Below, piece after piece: positions 1 to 5,984 of a stretch of 6,249 nt of DNA. This DNA is from Spirochaetales bacterium. Lineage in GTDB: Bacteria; Spirochaetota; Spirochaetia; ARS1246. Position numbers and translations under genes: made by a program. Location of the stretch: the NCBI GenBank assembly GCA_018644745.1, contig JABGPX010000594.1:1-6249 (forward strand), given 5' to 3'. A model generated the notes under the pieces. The model ran no database searches. It worked only from the letters and a program-made list of their open reading frames with translations, and was not told the origin of the DNA. The number at the start of each line of letters is the position of its first letter. Within the stretch, counting starts at the first letter, position 1.

Positions 1-1721
1 CCCAGAGAGTTACCCAGCCTTCGGTCTTGCCGACAAAGATTCCGAAAGCTCAGATAGAGAATGTTGATGAATCATCGCCCGGTTTTATTACTGGCCCGGG
101 TGTAGTTGAGTCGAAGTATACGACAACATCAATCAGCCCGTTCCGTTTCGATCTGCTGGCGGTCTTCGGTGCGATCCTCCTGCTCGGAACAACCTTGATC
201 CTGACTCGCATCGCAATCGCTCTGGTCAATTTACGCCGTATGCGCGCGCGATCACAACTGGCTACAGATCCGCGGCTAATACAAGCATTCGAGAATGTAA
301 AAGCGGCTCGCTTGACAAGGCGCTCGATATCATTACGGACATCGGATCAGATAGAGTCGCCTGTTTCCTTCGGCTTTTTCAGACCAACTATCGTGCTGCC
401 TGAGCGCCTTTCAAACTCCGCTCTGGATACAGCCTCTATTATCGCTCACGAAGTGATGCATGTCAGCAGGTGCGATTTCCTGATAGGCGTCATGATGCGC
501 TTCGCCAGGGCGTTTCTCTTTTACCATCCGATCATTCACTTGATTAGCAAGCGCGCGAACATACTGAGAGAGGTCGCATGCGACGACGGTGCCGTGGCTT
601 TTGCGTCGTCTCGAAGCGAGTACGCCGCGCAGCTACTCTCAATGAACGGGGCATTATCGGGAAAATCTATGCGGCTGCAATTGGAAATGAGCACGTCGTC
701 TAATCTAGTGGATAGGATTGAGGAGATGTCGCGGTCAAGCGGCCATTCTGCATATAAGCCGCGAGTTAAGATTCTTGCGACCCTCCTTATTATAGTGAGT
801 TTCGCCGCAATGAGCACAGTTTCTTGCTCCTCTGGCGATGACGATTCTCAGAAAGCGTGCGAACCCTGGTACGGTTACACTTACATAGATTCCGTCGAGT
901 TTTCATGGGACTACTACTCGTTGTTCGGCAAGCCGATGCGAATACAGAATACTGAAATAATTACCTGGTCATACGAACTTATTACCGATGATACATTACC
1001 GCGCATTACAGAGGAGGAGTTTGGCCTTGATGGCTATCTGAGGAGCCGTAGTGTCATCAGCCCGGATATTACGCGGACTCCTACAACCACAGTGTTCACA
1101 TATGCTAATCCCGGCCAACTTGAATCGATGAATATTACGTATAGCATTCGCCGCAACCGTAGTTCTGACGTGGTGCGCTCATATTCTTATGTTCAGGAAT
1201 TTGACGATATGGGAAACTACCGCTGGACGGGACGCCTAATGACGAGTGATGATGTAGTGCACGAGAACATCAGCCAGATTACCTTGGTCAGGAATGATGA
1301 GGGCCTGGTGACGGAGCGCATAGAAGTGGAAGAGAGAGATGGCGAGCTGGAGAAAACGACGCATTCTCTTTTTACCTACGACGAATATGGAAATGTTGTT
1401 GCTTATCAAACATTCTTGGATAATGAGCTTAGTGAAACAACCACCAAGACAATTGATGGATGTTATTTGATTGTGGAATCGGTGACGGACTCTGGAGTAC
1501 GCGACAATATATCTGTGTACGACATGCGACATCATGCACTCTTGGAACTCACGCGATACAGAGCGGATGGTGTAGCGCTAACCCGTGAAGAGTATGTTTA
1601 TCACAAGTTCGACAAGACGGGGAATTGGACCAATATGACGAAAACAGAGTACAAAAATCGAAATGGGGAGCTATGGAAGGAGCTCGCTACCGAACACAGA
1701 AGGGAGATTCGGTACTGGTAG
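1..1721 (+). CDS. M56 (BlaR1/MecR1-type) membrane zinc metallopeptidase with YD-repeat-like outer domain, 5' partial
   Basis: The frame is open to the left edge (first whole codon at base 3), so the N-terminus and probably more membrane helices lie upstream; a TTG at 27 is the first possible start but is unlikely to be the true one. Counting from that TTG, a membrane helix spans about 42-68. The peptidase domain follows: SPVSFGFFRPTIVLP (111-125), the zinc motif HEVMH (141-145) and the downstream ligand region REVACDD (E182). A second helix lies at about 247-265. Residues 270-564 form a hydrophilic, presumably extracytoplasmic, domain with repeated D-x-x-G-N/L units (FDDMGNYR 392, NDEGLVT 423, YDEYGNVV 451, FDKTGNWT 528) like YD/RHS-type beta repeats. 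In BlaR1 this position holds a beta-lactam-binding sensor domain, which is absent here. Family members sense an outside signal and cleave a cytoplasmic repressor; a BlaI-like partner would be expected upstream, outside the window. Peptidase assignment is firm; the ligand is unknown. Confidence 0.88.
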   Translation, partial: QRVTQPSVLPTKIPKAQIENVDESSPGFITGPGVVESKYTTTSISPFRFDLLAVFGAILLLGTTLILTRIAIALVNLRRMRARSQLATDPRLIQAFENVKAARLTRRSISLRTSDQIESPVSFGFFRPTIVLPERLSNSALDTASIIAHEVMHVSRCDFLIGVMMRFARAFLFYHPIIHLISKRANILREVACDDGAVAFASSRSEYAAQLLSMNGALSGKSMRLQLEMSTSSNLVDRIEEMSRSSGHSAYKPRVKILATLLIIVSFAAMSTVSCSSGDDDSQKACEPWYGYTYIDSVEFSWDYYSLFGKPMRIQNTEIITWSYELITDDTLPRITEEEFGLDGYLRSRSVISPDITRTPTTTVFTYANPGQLESMNITYSIRRNRSSDVVRSYSYVQEFDDMGNYRWTGRLMTSDDVVHENISQITLVRNDEGLVTERIEVEERDGELEKTTHSLFTYDEYGNVVAYQTFLDNELSETTTKTIDGCYLIVESVTDSGVRDNISVYDMRHHALLELTRYRADGVALTREEYVYHKFDKTGNWTNMTKTEYKNRNGELWKELATEHRREIRYW

Positions 1722-1762
1722 CTTGTATCATAAAGGTATGCTGCAGTGAGCTTGTAGTATAA
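1720..1762 (+). repeat. Short direct repeat at the M56 stop codon
   Basis: Two 14-nt units with AGCTTGTA at the start and ATAA at the end (1720-1733 and 1749-1762) match at 12 of 14 positions with a 29-nt period. The first overlaps the TAG stop codon of the M56 gene. The second contains TATAAT (1758-1763 region). No function is evident; chance is possible. Confidence 0.3.
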
Positions 1763-1790
1763 TCCTATATACGAGTAAGAATCAGACGAC

Positions 1791-1858
1791 CCACCCGATC
1801 ACCGAGACGTGGGAAGAATTACCACGGAGCGGTTGCCGGAGAGCGGGTATTCACTTCC
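1791..1858 (+). repeat. Interspersed intergenic repeat, copy 1 (diverged)
   Basis: This copy begins CCACCCGATC and ends GAGCGGGTATTCACTTCC, with TTGCC about 11 nt before the GCGGGT. It spans 68 bp against 69 bp for the copies at 4025 and 4648, and the matching blocks fall at nearly the same offsets, but the middle is diverged. It lies 69 nt downstream of the M56 stop codon. Its length and anchored ends support membership; taken alone the identity would be marginal. Confidence 0.5.
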
Positions 1859-2103
1859 TAGGTTATACTTCCCGTGGCTGTCATATTCTCGATGTACGTA
1901 ATGGCTTCCGGGTCGCTATGATAATAGCATTTGCAGCAGATTCACCTATCGTCATGGTTCTTGCATGCGCAGCAACTACACCGAATAGCTGAGGAGTGGT
2001 GTTATATGAGGGATAAAAGATTCCACGGTGACGGGAATATGTGCGAGTGTGCAGATCGCTAATCCCGATCAATAATCATCAAGCTTTAACGATGACGTTA
2101 CCC

Positions 2104-2109
2104 TATACT
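2104..2109 (+). promoter_or_regulatory. Possible -10 box of the AraC-family gene
   Basis: TATACT matches the sigma-70 -10 consensus at five of six positions. It ends 7 nt before the ATG at 2117, so transcription would begin at or next to that ATG. There is no convincing -35 box at 16-18 nt spacing, so the call rests on the -10 alone. Confidence 0.35.
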
Positions 2110-2116
2110 CAAAATC

Positions 2117-3016
2117 ATGAAGGACCGAATGGATGAAATAGAATTGCTGAATGAAATTCTTGCGTATATTGATGCGCACCTGCACGAAGAAGTTTCATTA
2201 AAGCGGATAAGCGACGCGGTCTGTTATTCCGATGAGTTTGTCAGCCGTTTCTTTAAACGGTCGGCGGGTATCAACCTGTTCGATTATATCCGAAAGAAAC
2301 GGCTGATTCTGGCAGCCGCCGAACTTCAGAAGAATAATGGAACGATACTTGACCTGGCCATGTCTTTAGGATTTGGCAGCCACGAAGTATTCACCCGCAC
2401 GTTTTCATCACATTTAGGTCTCTCACCCAGCGAGTTCCGGGAGATGAAGCCCGGAAAATCGCTATTTATGCCTTTATTTAAGAGGGTTGAATCTATCAAG
2501 GAGTTTACCATGGAAAGCATTACCATTTTCACGCAGGTGATCGACCGGCCAGAGCGAAAATTCTGCTATGTTCCTGCTGTCAAAGCGACTTATTATTACG
2601 AGTATTGCGATGAACTGGGTTGCGACGTCTGGGGCCGGCTGCTCGAAATCAAACAATCGCTGTATGGACCGATAGGAGCTTGGTTTCCCGAGAATCTACG
2701 TCCGGTAGGGTGTTCCCGCTACGTCCAGGGGGTGGAAATGCCACGTGACTACACCTGTGACAATACCCACGGCCTGGCCGAGATGACCCTGGAACCGGTC
2801 AAATACCTGGTTTTCCAAAGTTCGCCCTACGAATGCGACAAAGAGGACAAGGCGATGCGGCAAGCCATCGGCGCGGTAAATGACGCCGTAAAAAAGTACA
2901 ACCCGAAACTATACGGCATCGATTGGGCTGAAGACGCTGCTCCCCATTTCGAGTTGGCGCCCACGCCCGAAACCGGCTACATCATGGGCTATCCGGTGCG
3001 AACGATCGAAAAGTAA
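2117..3016 (+). CDS. AraC-family transcriptional regulator with C-terminal GyrI-like effector-binding domain
   Basis: This 299-aa DNA-binding regulator has two helix-turn-helix units at the N-terminus: one around 26-48 (VSLKRISDAVCYSDEFVSRFF) and one around 77-107, ending in the typical GLSPSEFRE. Residues 132-299 resemble the GyrI/SbmC-like 'effector binding' fold that binds small, often cationic or drug-like, molecules. This is the Rob/BmrR-type plan with the sensor after the HTH. The target genes are unknown; being monocistronic, it may act on the convergent genes or at a distance. Start choice: the ATG at 2117 has no Shine-Dalgarno, while an in-frame ATG at 2129 has AAGGA 4 nt upstream, so the protein may be 295 aa. 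Another in-frame ATG at 2510 (M132) has a strong AAGGAG 6 nt upstream, exactly at the domain boundary. Confidence 0.9.
   Translation: MKDRMDEIELLNEILAYIDAHLHEEVSLKRISDAVCYSDEFVSRFFKRSAGINLFDYIRKKRLILAAAELQKNNGTILDLAMSLGFGSHEVFTRTFSSHLGLSPSEFREMKPGKSLFMPLFKRVESIKEFTMESITIFTQVIDRPERKFCYVPAVKATYYYEYCDELGCDVWGRLLEIKQSLYGPIGAWFPENLRPVGCSRYVQGVEMPRDYTCDNTHGLAEMTLEPVKYLVFQSSPYECDKEDKAMRQAIGAVNDAVKKYNPKLYGIDWAEDAAPHFELAPTPETGYIMGYPVRTIEK
2498..2512 (+). promoter_or_regulatory. Internal ribosome-binding site and start inside the AraC-GyrI gene
   Basis: AAGGAG (2498-2503) followed 6 nt later by an in-frame ATG (2510-2512) is a stronger initiation signal than that of the annotated start. It would produce a free GyrI-like domain of 168 aa beginning MESITIF, close to the size of stand-alone GyrI-like proteins. 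Production of the short form is inferred, not shown. Confidence 0.45.
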
Positions 3017-3027
3017 CGTTTCCCGTT

Positions 3028-3047
3028 GGCCGGAAGAGACTCCGGCC
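3028..3047 (+). terminator. GC-rich hairpin after the AraC-family gene, candidate terminator
   Basis: GGCCGGA and TCCGGCC form a perfect 7-bp stem around the loop AGAGAC, starting 12 nt after the AraC stop codon. No T-run follows immediately; the nearest is at 3062-3066. Position favours a terminator between convergent genes, but it is not a canonical intrinsic one. Confidence 0.45.
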
Positions 3048-3067
3048 TCTGGGAAGATCAGTTTTTA

Positions 3068-3122
3068 CCACCCATAACATCGGGTTCGGTCAACTGCCCA
3101 TAGCGGGAGTTCTGTCCACCTC
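3068..3122 (+). repeat. Interspersed intergenic repeat, copy 2 (shortened)
   Basis: CCACCC opens the copy; CAACTGCCCATAGCGGG then parallels CAATTGCCCATAATGCGGG of the copy at 4025, and the end GGGAGTTCTGTCCACCTC parallels the end of the copy at 4648 with one indel and one mismatch. It is 55 bp, so about 14 bp of the left half is missing. It sits between the convergent 3' ends of the AraC and methyltransferase genes. Confidence 0.65.
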
Positions 3123-3150
3123 GGGCCTCGCCCAGACACATGATTGCTTT

Positions 3151-3972
3151 TTAGGTCGACCATTCGGATACAACTTCTAACCATGCCGGCAACGCTGCGA
3201 GCGGATTCACTTTCCAGTCGTTCAGCTCGAGTTCCTGTTCATCCCTCCACATGTTACCGGTTTCCTTTGTGTCACCGCTGCATAGTTCATGTAAAAACTG
3301 AAGTCGGAAACCTGCCTCTATAAGTGAATTGACTATGTCTTCTGTTTTCCAATGAAACGTTTTTGCACCGTCATTCCCATCAAGCTGCTGTGGCCCAACA
3401 TCAAAATATGGTTTTGAGATTATTAGTTGGTCATCTTTCCAAGGCCGCTGGCAAGGGTGAACATCATACATCATGTAGAATCCACCCTCCTTTAAGACAC
3501 GACCTGCCTCCCGGAACATCCGAAGAAGATCGTCGATCCAAGTGAGGACTCCATTCGAGGTGTATACCAGATCAAATTCGGAGTTTTTAATAGCACTTAG
3601 ATCAAGAATATCGGATACAACAAACTCAATATCCAAATTGTATCGATCTGCAATACTTCGAGCGTTAGCTATTTGGTTCTCTGATATGTCGACGGATGTT
3701 ACGTCGAGACCAAGAAAATGAAATGCAAAGACGGCCAAGTTATCGCCGCTGCCGAGAACACATACTTTTTTAATCGGGTTTTCTCTTAGCATGTCTTGAA
3801 TATCTCTATAGACGGCACTGTGAAAGACAATCTCCGGTCTCTGCTGAATATTAAGAATCGTTGACGTAGTGTAATACCGCTCGAAGTATTTTTCCGAACC
3901 GTTGTTCCAGAGGGTCTGTATCTTGGTACGGTTGCCAGAATCGCAAAACGTCTTTTCAATCCTTTTCGCCAT
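3151..3972 (-). CDS. Class I SAM-dependent methyltransferase
   Basis: This 273-aa soluble cytoplasmic enzyme would transfer a methyl group from S-adenosylmethionine; the acceptor is not predictable. Motif I is VCVLGSGDNLA (70-80, glycine-rich SAM loop), the acidic residue of motif II is D95 in SVDIS, D121 of VVSDILDL fits motif III, and FDLVYTSNGVLTWIDD (133-148) with the GRVLKEGGFYMMYD strand (157-170) completes a UbiE/Methyltransf_11-like Rossmann fold. The N-terminal 60 residues and the C-terminal 100 residues, rich in Trp and charged residues, probably shape the acceptor site. The ATG at 3972 has only a G-run (3980-3985) 7 nt upstream as a weak ribosome site. The gene stands alone, with repeat copies on both sides and its own promoter at 3999-4027. 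Antibiotic, lipid and quinone methyltransferases share this fold, so no symbol is given. Confidence 0.9.
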   Translation of the reverse strand: MAKRIEKTFCDSGNRTKIQTLWNNGSEKYFERYYTTSTILNIQQRPEIVFHSAVYRDIQDMLRENPIKKVCVLGSGDNLAVFAFHFLGLDVTSVDISENQIANARSIADRYNLDIEFVVSDILDLSAIKNSEFDLVYTSNGVLTWIDDLLRMFREAGRVLKEGGFYMMYDVHPCQRPWKDDQLIISKPYFDVGPQQLDGNDGAKTFHWKTEDIVNSLIEAGFRLQFLHELCSGDTKETGNMWRDEQELELNDWKVNPLAALPAWLEVVSEWST

Positions 3973-3998
3973 TTAGTGACCCCCCGAGTAAGTATCTG

Positions 3999-4027
3999 AT
4001 TATATTTGAACATGATAGCACTATCCA
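3999..4027 (-). promoter_or_regulatory. Sigma-70-like promoter of the methyltransferase gene
   Basis: On the minus strand TGGATA (4027-4022) is separated by exactly 17 nt from a perfect TATAAT (4004-3999). The start of transcription would lie near 3992, giving a leader of about 20 nt. The -35 box overlaps the end of the repeat copy at 4025, so the repeat helps build the promoter. Confidence 0.6.
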
Positions 4028-4093
4028 CCCGCTCTTATCCGGATCTGGAAAGGGCGAGTTTCAATTGCCCATAATGCGGGTACTGTCAACTTC
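4025..4093 (+). repeat. Interspersed intergenic repeat, copy 3
   Basis: This 69-bp copy starts CCACCCGCTC, carries the palindrome ATCCGGAT (4037-4044), and ends TGCCCATAATGCGGG then CTGTCAACTTC. The 24 bases 4022-4045 match 4645-4668 at 23 positions. The left flank also matches the copy at 5914: 20 of 21 bases are identical over 4012-4032 and 5901-5921. It ends one base before the GNAT stop codon. CCCGC at one end and GCGGG at the other could pair. Confidence 0.8.
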
Positions 4094-4094
4094 A

Positions 4095-4616
4095 CTAAAG
4101 TTTGACAACCAGAGGTGAGATTCTTCCTGATTCATCCAAGTCCAACTCTTGCCCCTTATCGAGATTACCAATAACCGAATCCATCTTCCTGAGACGCCAG
4201 TCCAAGGATTTGCTGGGAAGCGGAAGACCTTTGTGCATCGATGATTTTCCGCTATACCCAACTTGCTCATAGAATCCCTTAGCTTCTTTCCGTGCTCCCA
4301 AGCTAACCATAGTTACGCCGCGTTTCATTGCACCAACTTCGAATGTCTGCAGAAGTCGCCGCCCTAATCCTTTCATCCTATCTTCCGGTCGCACGGCGAT
4401 TATACAAAGATTGCTTCCATACCCAAGCGCACCTCCAACAATTTGCCCGGCTTTTTCGGCAACAATCATCATATTCTTATAAGCTGGATAGTAATCCGCC
4501 ATGTTTTCAAGTATCGGATTGTCAGCGGCGATTGGCGGTATAAACCACGCTCTCATAGTCTTTATTACGGCTGGAATTTCTTCACCTGATGCTATGTACC
4601 GGACCTTATAGTTCAT
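4095..4616 (-). CDS. GNAT-family N-acetyltransferase
   Basis: This 173-aa enzyme is predicted to move an acetyl group from acetyl-CoA to an amine; the substrate is unknown. Motif A is clear: IIAVRPEDRMKGLGRRLL with the acetyl-CoA loop R80-M-K-G83-L-G85, followed by the motif B signature GFYEQVGY (114-121). The strand MMIVAEKAGQIVGGALGY (49-66) precedes it. The C-terminal 50 residues, ending in LVVKL, extend beyond the minimal GNAT core. The frame is also open from a GTG at 4628 (177 aa), but that GTGAGG is better read as the Shine-Dalgarno: GAGG lies 6 nt before the ATG at 4616 and only 3 nt before the ATG at 4619. The radical SAM gene lies 105 nt upstream with only a repeat between, and no good promoter is visible there, so read-through from that gene is possible. 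Confidence 0.9.
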   Translation of the reverse strand: MNYKVRYIASGEEIPAVIKTMRAWFIPPIAADNPILENMADYYPAYKNMMIVAEKAGQIVGGALGYGSNLCIIAVRPEDRMKGLGRRLLQTFEVGAMKRGVTMVSLGARKEAKGFYEQVGYSGKSSMHKGLPLPSKSLDWRLRKMDSVIGNLDKGQELDLDESGRISPLVVKL

Positions 4617-4647
4617 CATATACCTCACTACCGGATTTTTGCTGTAT

Positions 4648-4716
4648 CCACCCGCTCGTATCCGGATCGGGGTGGATGGGCAATAACTTCCTGTAATGGG
4701 AGATTCTGTCGACCTC
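4648..4716 (+). repeat. Interspersed intergenic repeat, copy 4
   Basis: This 69-bp copy starts CCACCCGCTC with the shared palindrome ATCCGGAT (4660-4667) and ends ATGGGAGATTCTGTCGACCTC-like sequence shared with copies 2 and 5. Including two flanking bases, ATCCACCC (4646-4653) pairs perfectly with GGGTGGAT (4670-4677), giving an 8-bp stem. It fills the 105-nt gap between the GNAT and radical SAM genes. Confidence 0.8.
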
Positions 4717-4733
4717 TTACGTCGTCTCGCATT

Positions 4734-5834
4734 TCAAAGCAATCTTTTTTCGGAATATAAACGGTCCAGCCACTTCATTCGCATCGCGCCTTGACTAAAA
4801 TCGATTTTCCTGGAATCACGATTACCAACTGCCGTCGCCAATTCTGAAATAAGAGGAGGATCAATCTCTCCTAAAAAATTCCTCGGGTCGGTCATCGGCT
4901 TATAGGTGCCGTTCGCCTTAGCTTCCGCTGCCCGGATAAAAGTGTCAGCAAGTCCATCACTCTTAACATTTCCAAACCTATTTGCTGGAAAGCTGAAATC
5001 ACCGTCATAAACATCAAGGTTGCTCAATGCCACCAACTGAAGCACGTGGCTGCAATAATTGCCCATATCCCATTCTATCTCCGCGTCCTTCCTGTCTTTC
5101 GCTTGCAACGCCTTTTCCACCCATGCTGACTCGGTATAATCAAATAGATTGTCCCACTTGTCCTCCGAACGCTTGTTCATTGCTTTTATCGTTTTCAAAT
5201 GCGGCGTGATTTGATCCATAGTTGGCCTTGATTCTTCATACTGCCGGAATCTATCGTACGGAAAGTACATAGCAAGTTCAAAGCCATATTCATCAAAGCC
5301 TATAGCGTTTAAATCATTGGTGAGATCACCAAATGATGCAAGATTGTCAGAGTTTAGATAAATGTTTGTATAGCATGTCATTCCGACGTCGTGTATCCTG
5401 CGGACCGCTTCTCGTACCAAAGAAAAGGCTCCCTTTTTCCCTACAACGTGATCATGTACCTGCTCTCCGCCATGTAACGTCAGATAGAACTTCACGACAC
5501 CCAACTCCTTTAGCCCCTCGAGTTGCTCTCGCCAGTCATCTCTTAACCCGATCGCGTGCGCTGAGGATGAAATCCCGCCGGCCTCTAAATCACCCAAAAT
5601 ATCTACCCGATTCCTGAAGATCGAAAGTGGGTTTGAGTGCGCCATCACCTCAAACATTGGCGTTTCAATCACATCAAACCCTGGAGCTGTTTTTCTGAGC
5701 TTCTTGATTTCATTGAAAATCAATTCTATATCATCTATTTCCATCGAAGGCGAGGTGTGACCAAGGCGGAAACAATGCATGCATTCTGTGACACACCCAG
5801 ATGCAAGATAATGGAACCAAATCGTCTGTTTCAT
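4734..5834 (-). CDS. Radical SAM enzyme with a degenerate SPASM-like C-terminal region
   Basis: The 366-aa protein carries the radical SAM cluster motif C14-VTE-C18-MH-C21 (CxxxCxxC) very near its N-terminus, which would bind a 4Fe-4S cluster and cleave S-adenosylmethionine to a 5'-deoxyadenosyl radical. FYLTLHGGEQVHDHVVGKKG (116-135) is the typical core strand and helix with the substrate-side 'LHG' signature. After the barrel, residues 259-300 (NYCSH, then NLDVYDG, then NRFGNV and DGLADTF) look like the SPASM or twitch region of peptide- or sugar-modifying members. Only C261 is left there, so a second cluster with the usual ligands is unlikely. C154 is the only other cysteine. The ATG at 5834 has a good AGGGAG 5 nt upstream. 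No precursor peptide gene is seen beside it. The reaction is unknown. Confidence 0.88.
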   Translation of the reverse strand: MKQTIWFHYLASGCVTECMHCFRLGHTSPSMEIDDIELIFNEIKKLRKTAPGFDVIETPMFEVMAHSNPLSIFRNRVDILGDLEAGGISSSAHAIGLRDDWREQLEGLKELGVVKFYLTLHGGEQVHDHVVGKKGAFSLVREAVRRIHDVGMTCYTNIYLNSDNLASFGDLTNDLNAIGFDEYGFELAMYFPYDRFRQYEESRPTMDQITPHLKTIKAMNKRSEDKWDNLFDYTESAWVEKALQAKDRKDAEIEWDMGNYCSHVLQLVALSNLDVYDGDFSFPANRFGNVKSDGLADTFIRAAEAKANGTYKPMTDPRNFLGEIDPPLISELATAVGNRDSRKIDFSQGAMRMKWLDRLYSEKRLL

Positions 5835-5883
5835 GCCTGCTCCCTTTAAGGTAACAATTGGTAATTAATCGCAATATGCTGTG

Positions 5884-5912
5884 ATTTTATTGTCTTTCAT
5901 ATGATAGCACAA
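5884..5912 (-). promoter_or_regulatory. Possible promoter of the radical SAM gene
   Basis: On the minus strand TTGTGC (5912-5907) and TAAAAT (5889-5884, five of six to consensus) are 17 nt apart. The -35 lies in the conserved left flank of the repeat copy at 5914, which also precedes the methyltransferase gene. The -35 match is only three of six, so this is tentative. The leader would be about 40 nt. Confidence 0.4.
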
Positions 5913-5913
5913 T

Positions 5914-5984
5914 CCACCCGCCCTTAGCCGTCTCAGGAGAGGGAGGATTCTAACTTCTCACAACACCTTATTCTGTCTATTTGT
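5914..5984 (+). repeat. Interspersed intergenic repeat, copy 5
   Basis: This copy starts CCACCCGCCCTTAGCCG, has TAACTTC and ATTCTGTC at offsets within two bases of copy 4, and spans about 71 bp. Its middle (CTCAGGAGAGGGAGG) differs from the other copies. The left flank ATGATAGCAC (5901-5910) is shared with copy 3. It lies upstream of the radical SAM gene. Confidence 0.65.

Larger units (their letters stand above)
1722..2116. other. Non-coding spacer between the M56 and AraC genes
   Basis: This 395-bp stretch holds the short direct repeat at its left end, a diverged copy of the interspersed repeat (1791-1858) and the probable AraC promoter at its right end. CCACGG (1822-1827) and CCGTGG (1872-1877) form a widely spaced inverted repeat. 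Between about 1880 and 2090 I see only tiny open frames without homology signals. No tRNA, rRNA or clear terminator is visible. Confidence 0.6.

Noticed and set aside
1918..1992. 24-aa plus-strand frame with a lipobox-like VLAC segment
   Set aside because: It is very short, has no ribosome site and stops soon after the Cys; chance is likely.
2006..2062. 18-aa plus-strand micro-ORF preceded by GAGGAG
   Set aside because: The Shine-Dalgarno spacing is 9 nt and the peptide shows no feature; it is too short to support without expression data.
1881..2072. 63-aa minus-strand open frame in the M56-AraC spacer
   Set aside because: It has no recognisable motif or Shine-Dalgarno and its composition looks random.
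3117..3150. GGGC-GAG-GCCC stem as terminator of the methyltransferase gene
   Set aside because: A 4-bp stem without a following T-run is too weak to call.
3990..4095. Integron attC site between the methyltransferase and GNAT genes
   Set aside because: The spacing and length fit, but the paired terminal RYYYAAC and GTTRRRY core sites are not present at the repeat ends in this or the other spacers, and no integrase is in the window.
4617..4628. GTG start at 4628 for the acetyltransferase
   Set aside because: The GTGAGG is better explained as the ribosome-binding site of the ATG at 4616, which gives a normal GNAT N-terminus.
5027..5617. Plus-strand open frames across the radical SAM gene
   Set aside because: They are shadows of the radical SAM coding frame, with no motifs of their own.
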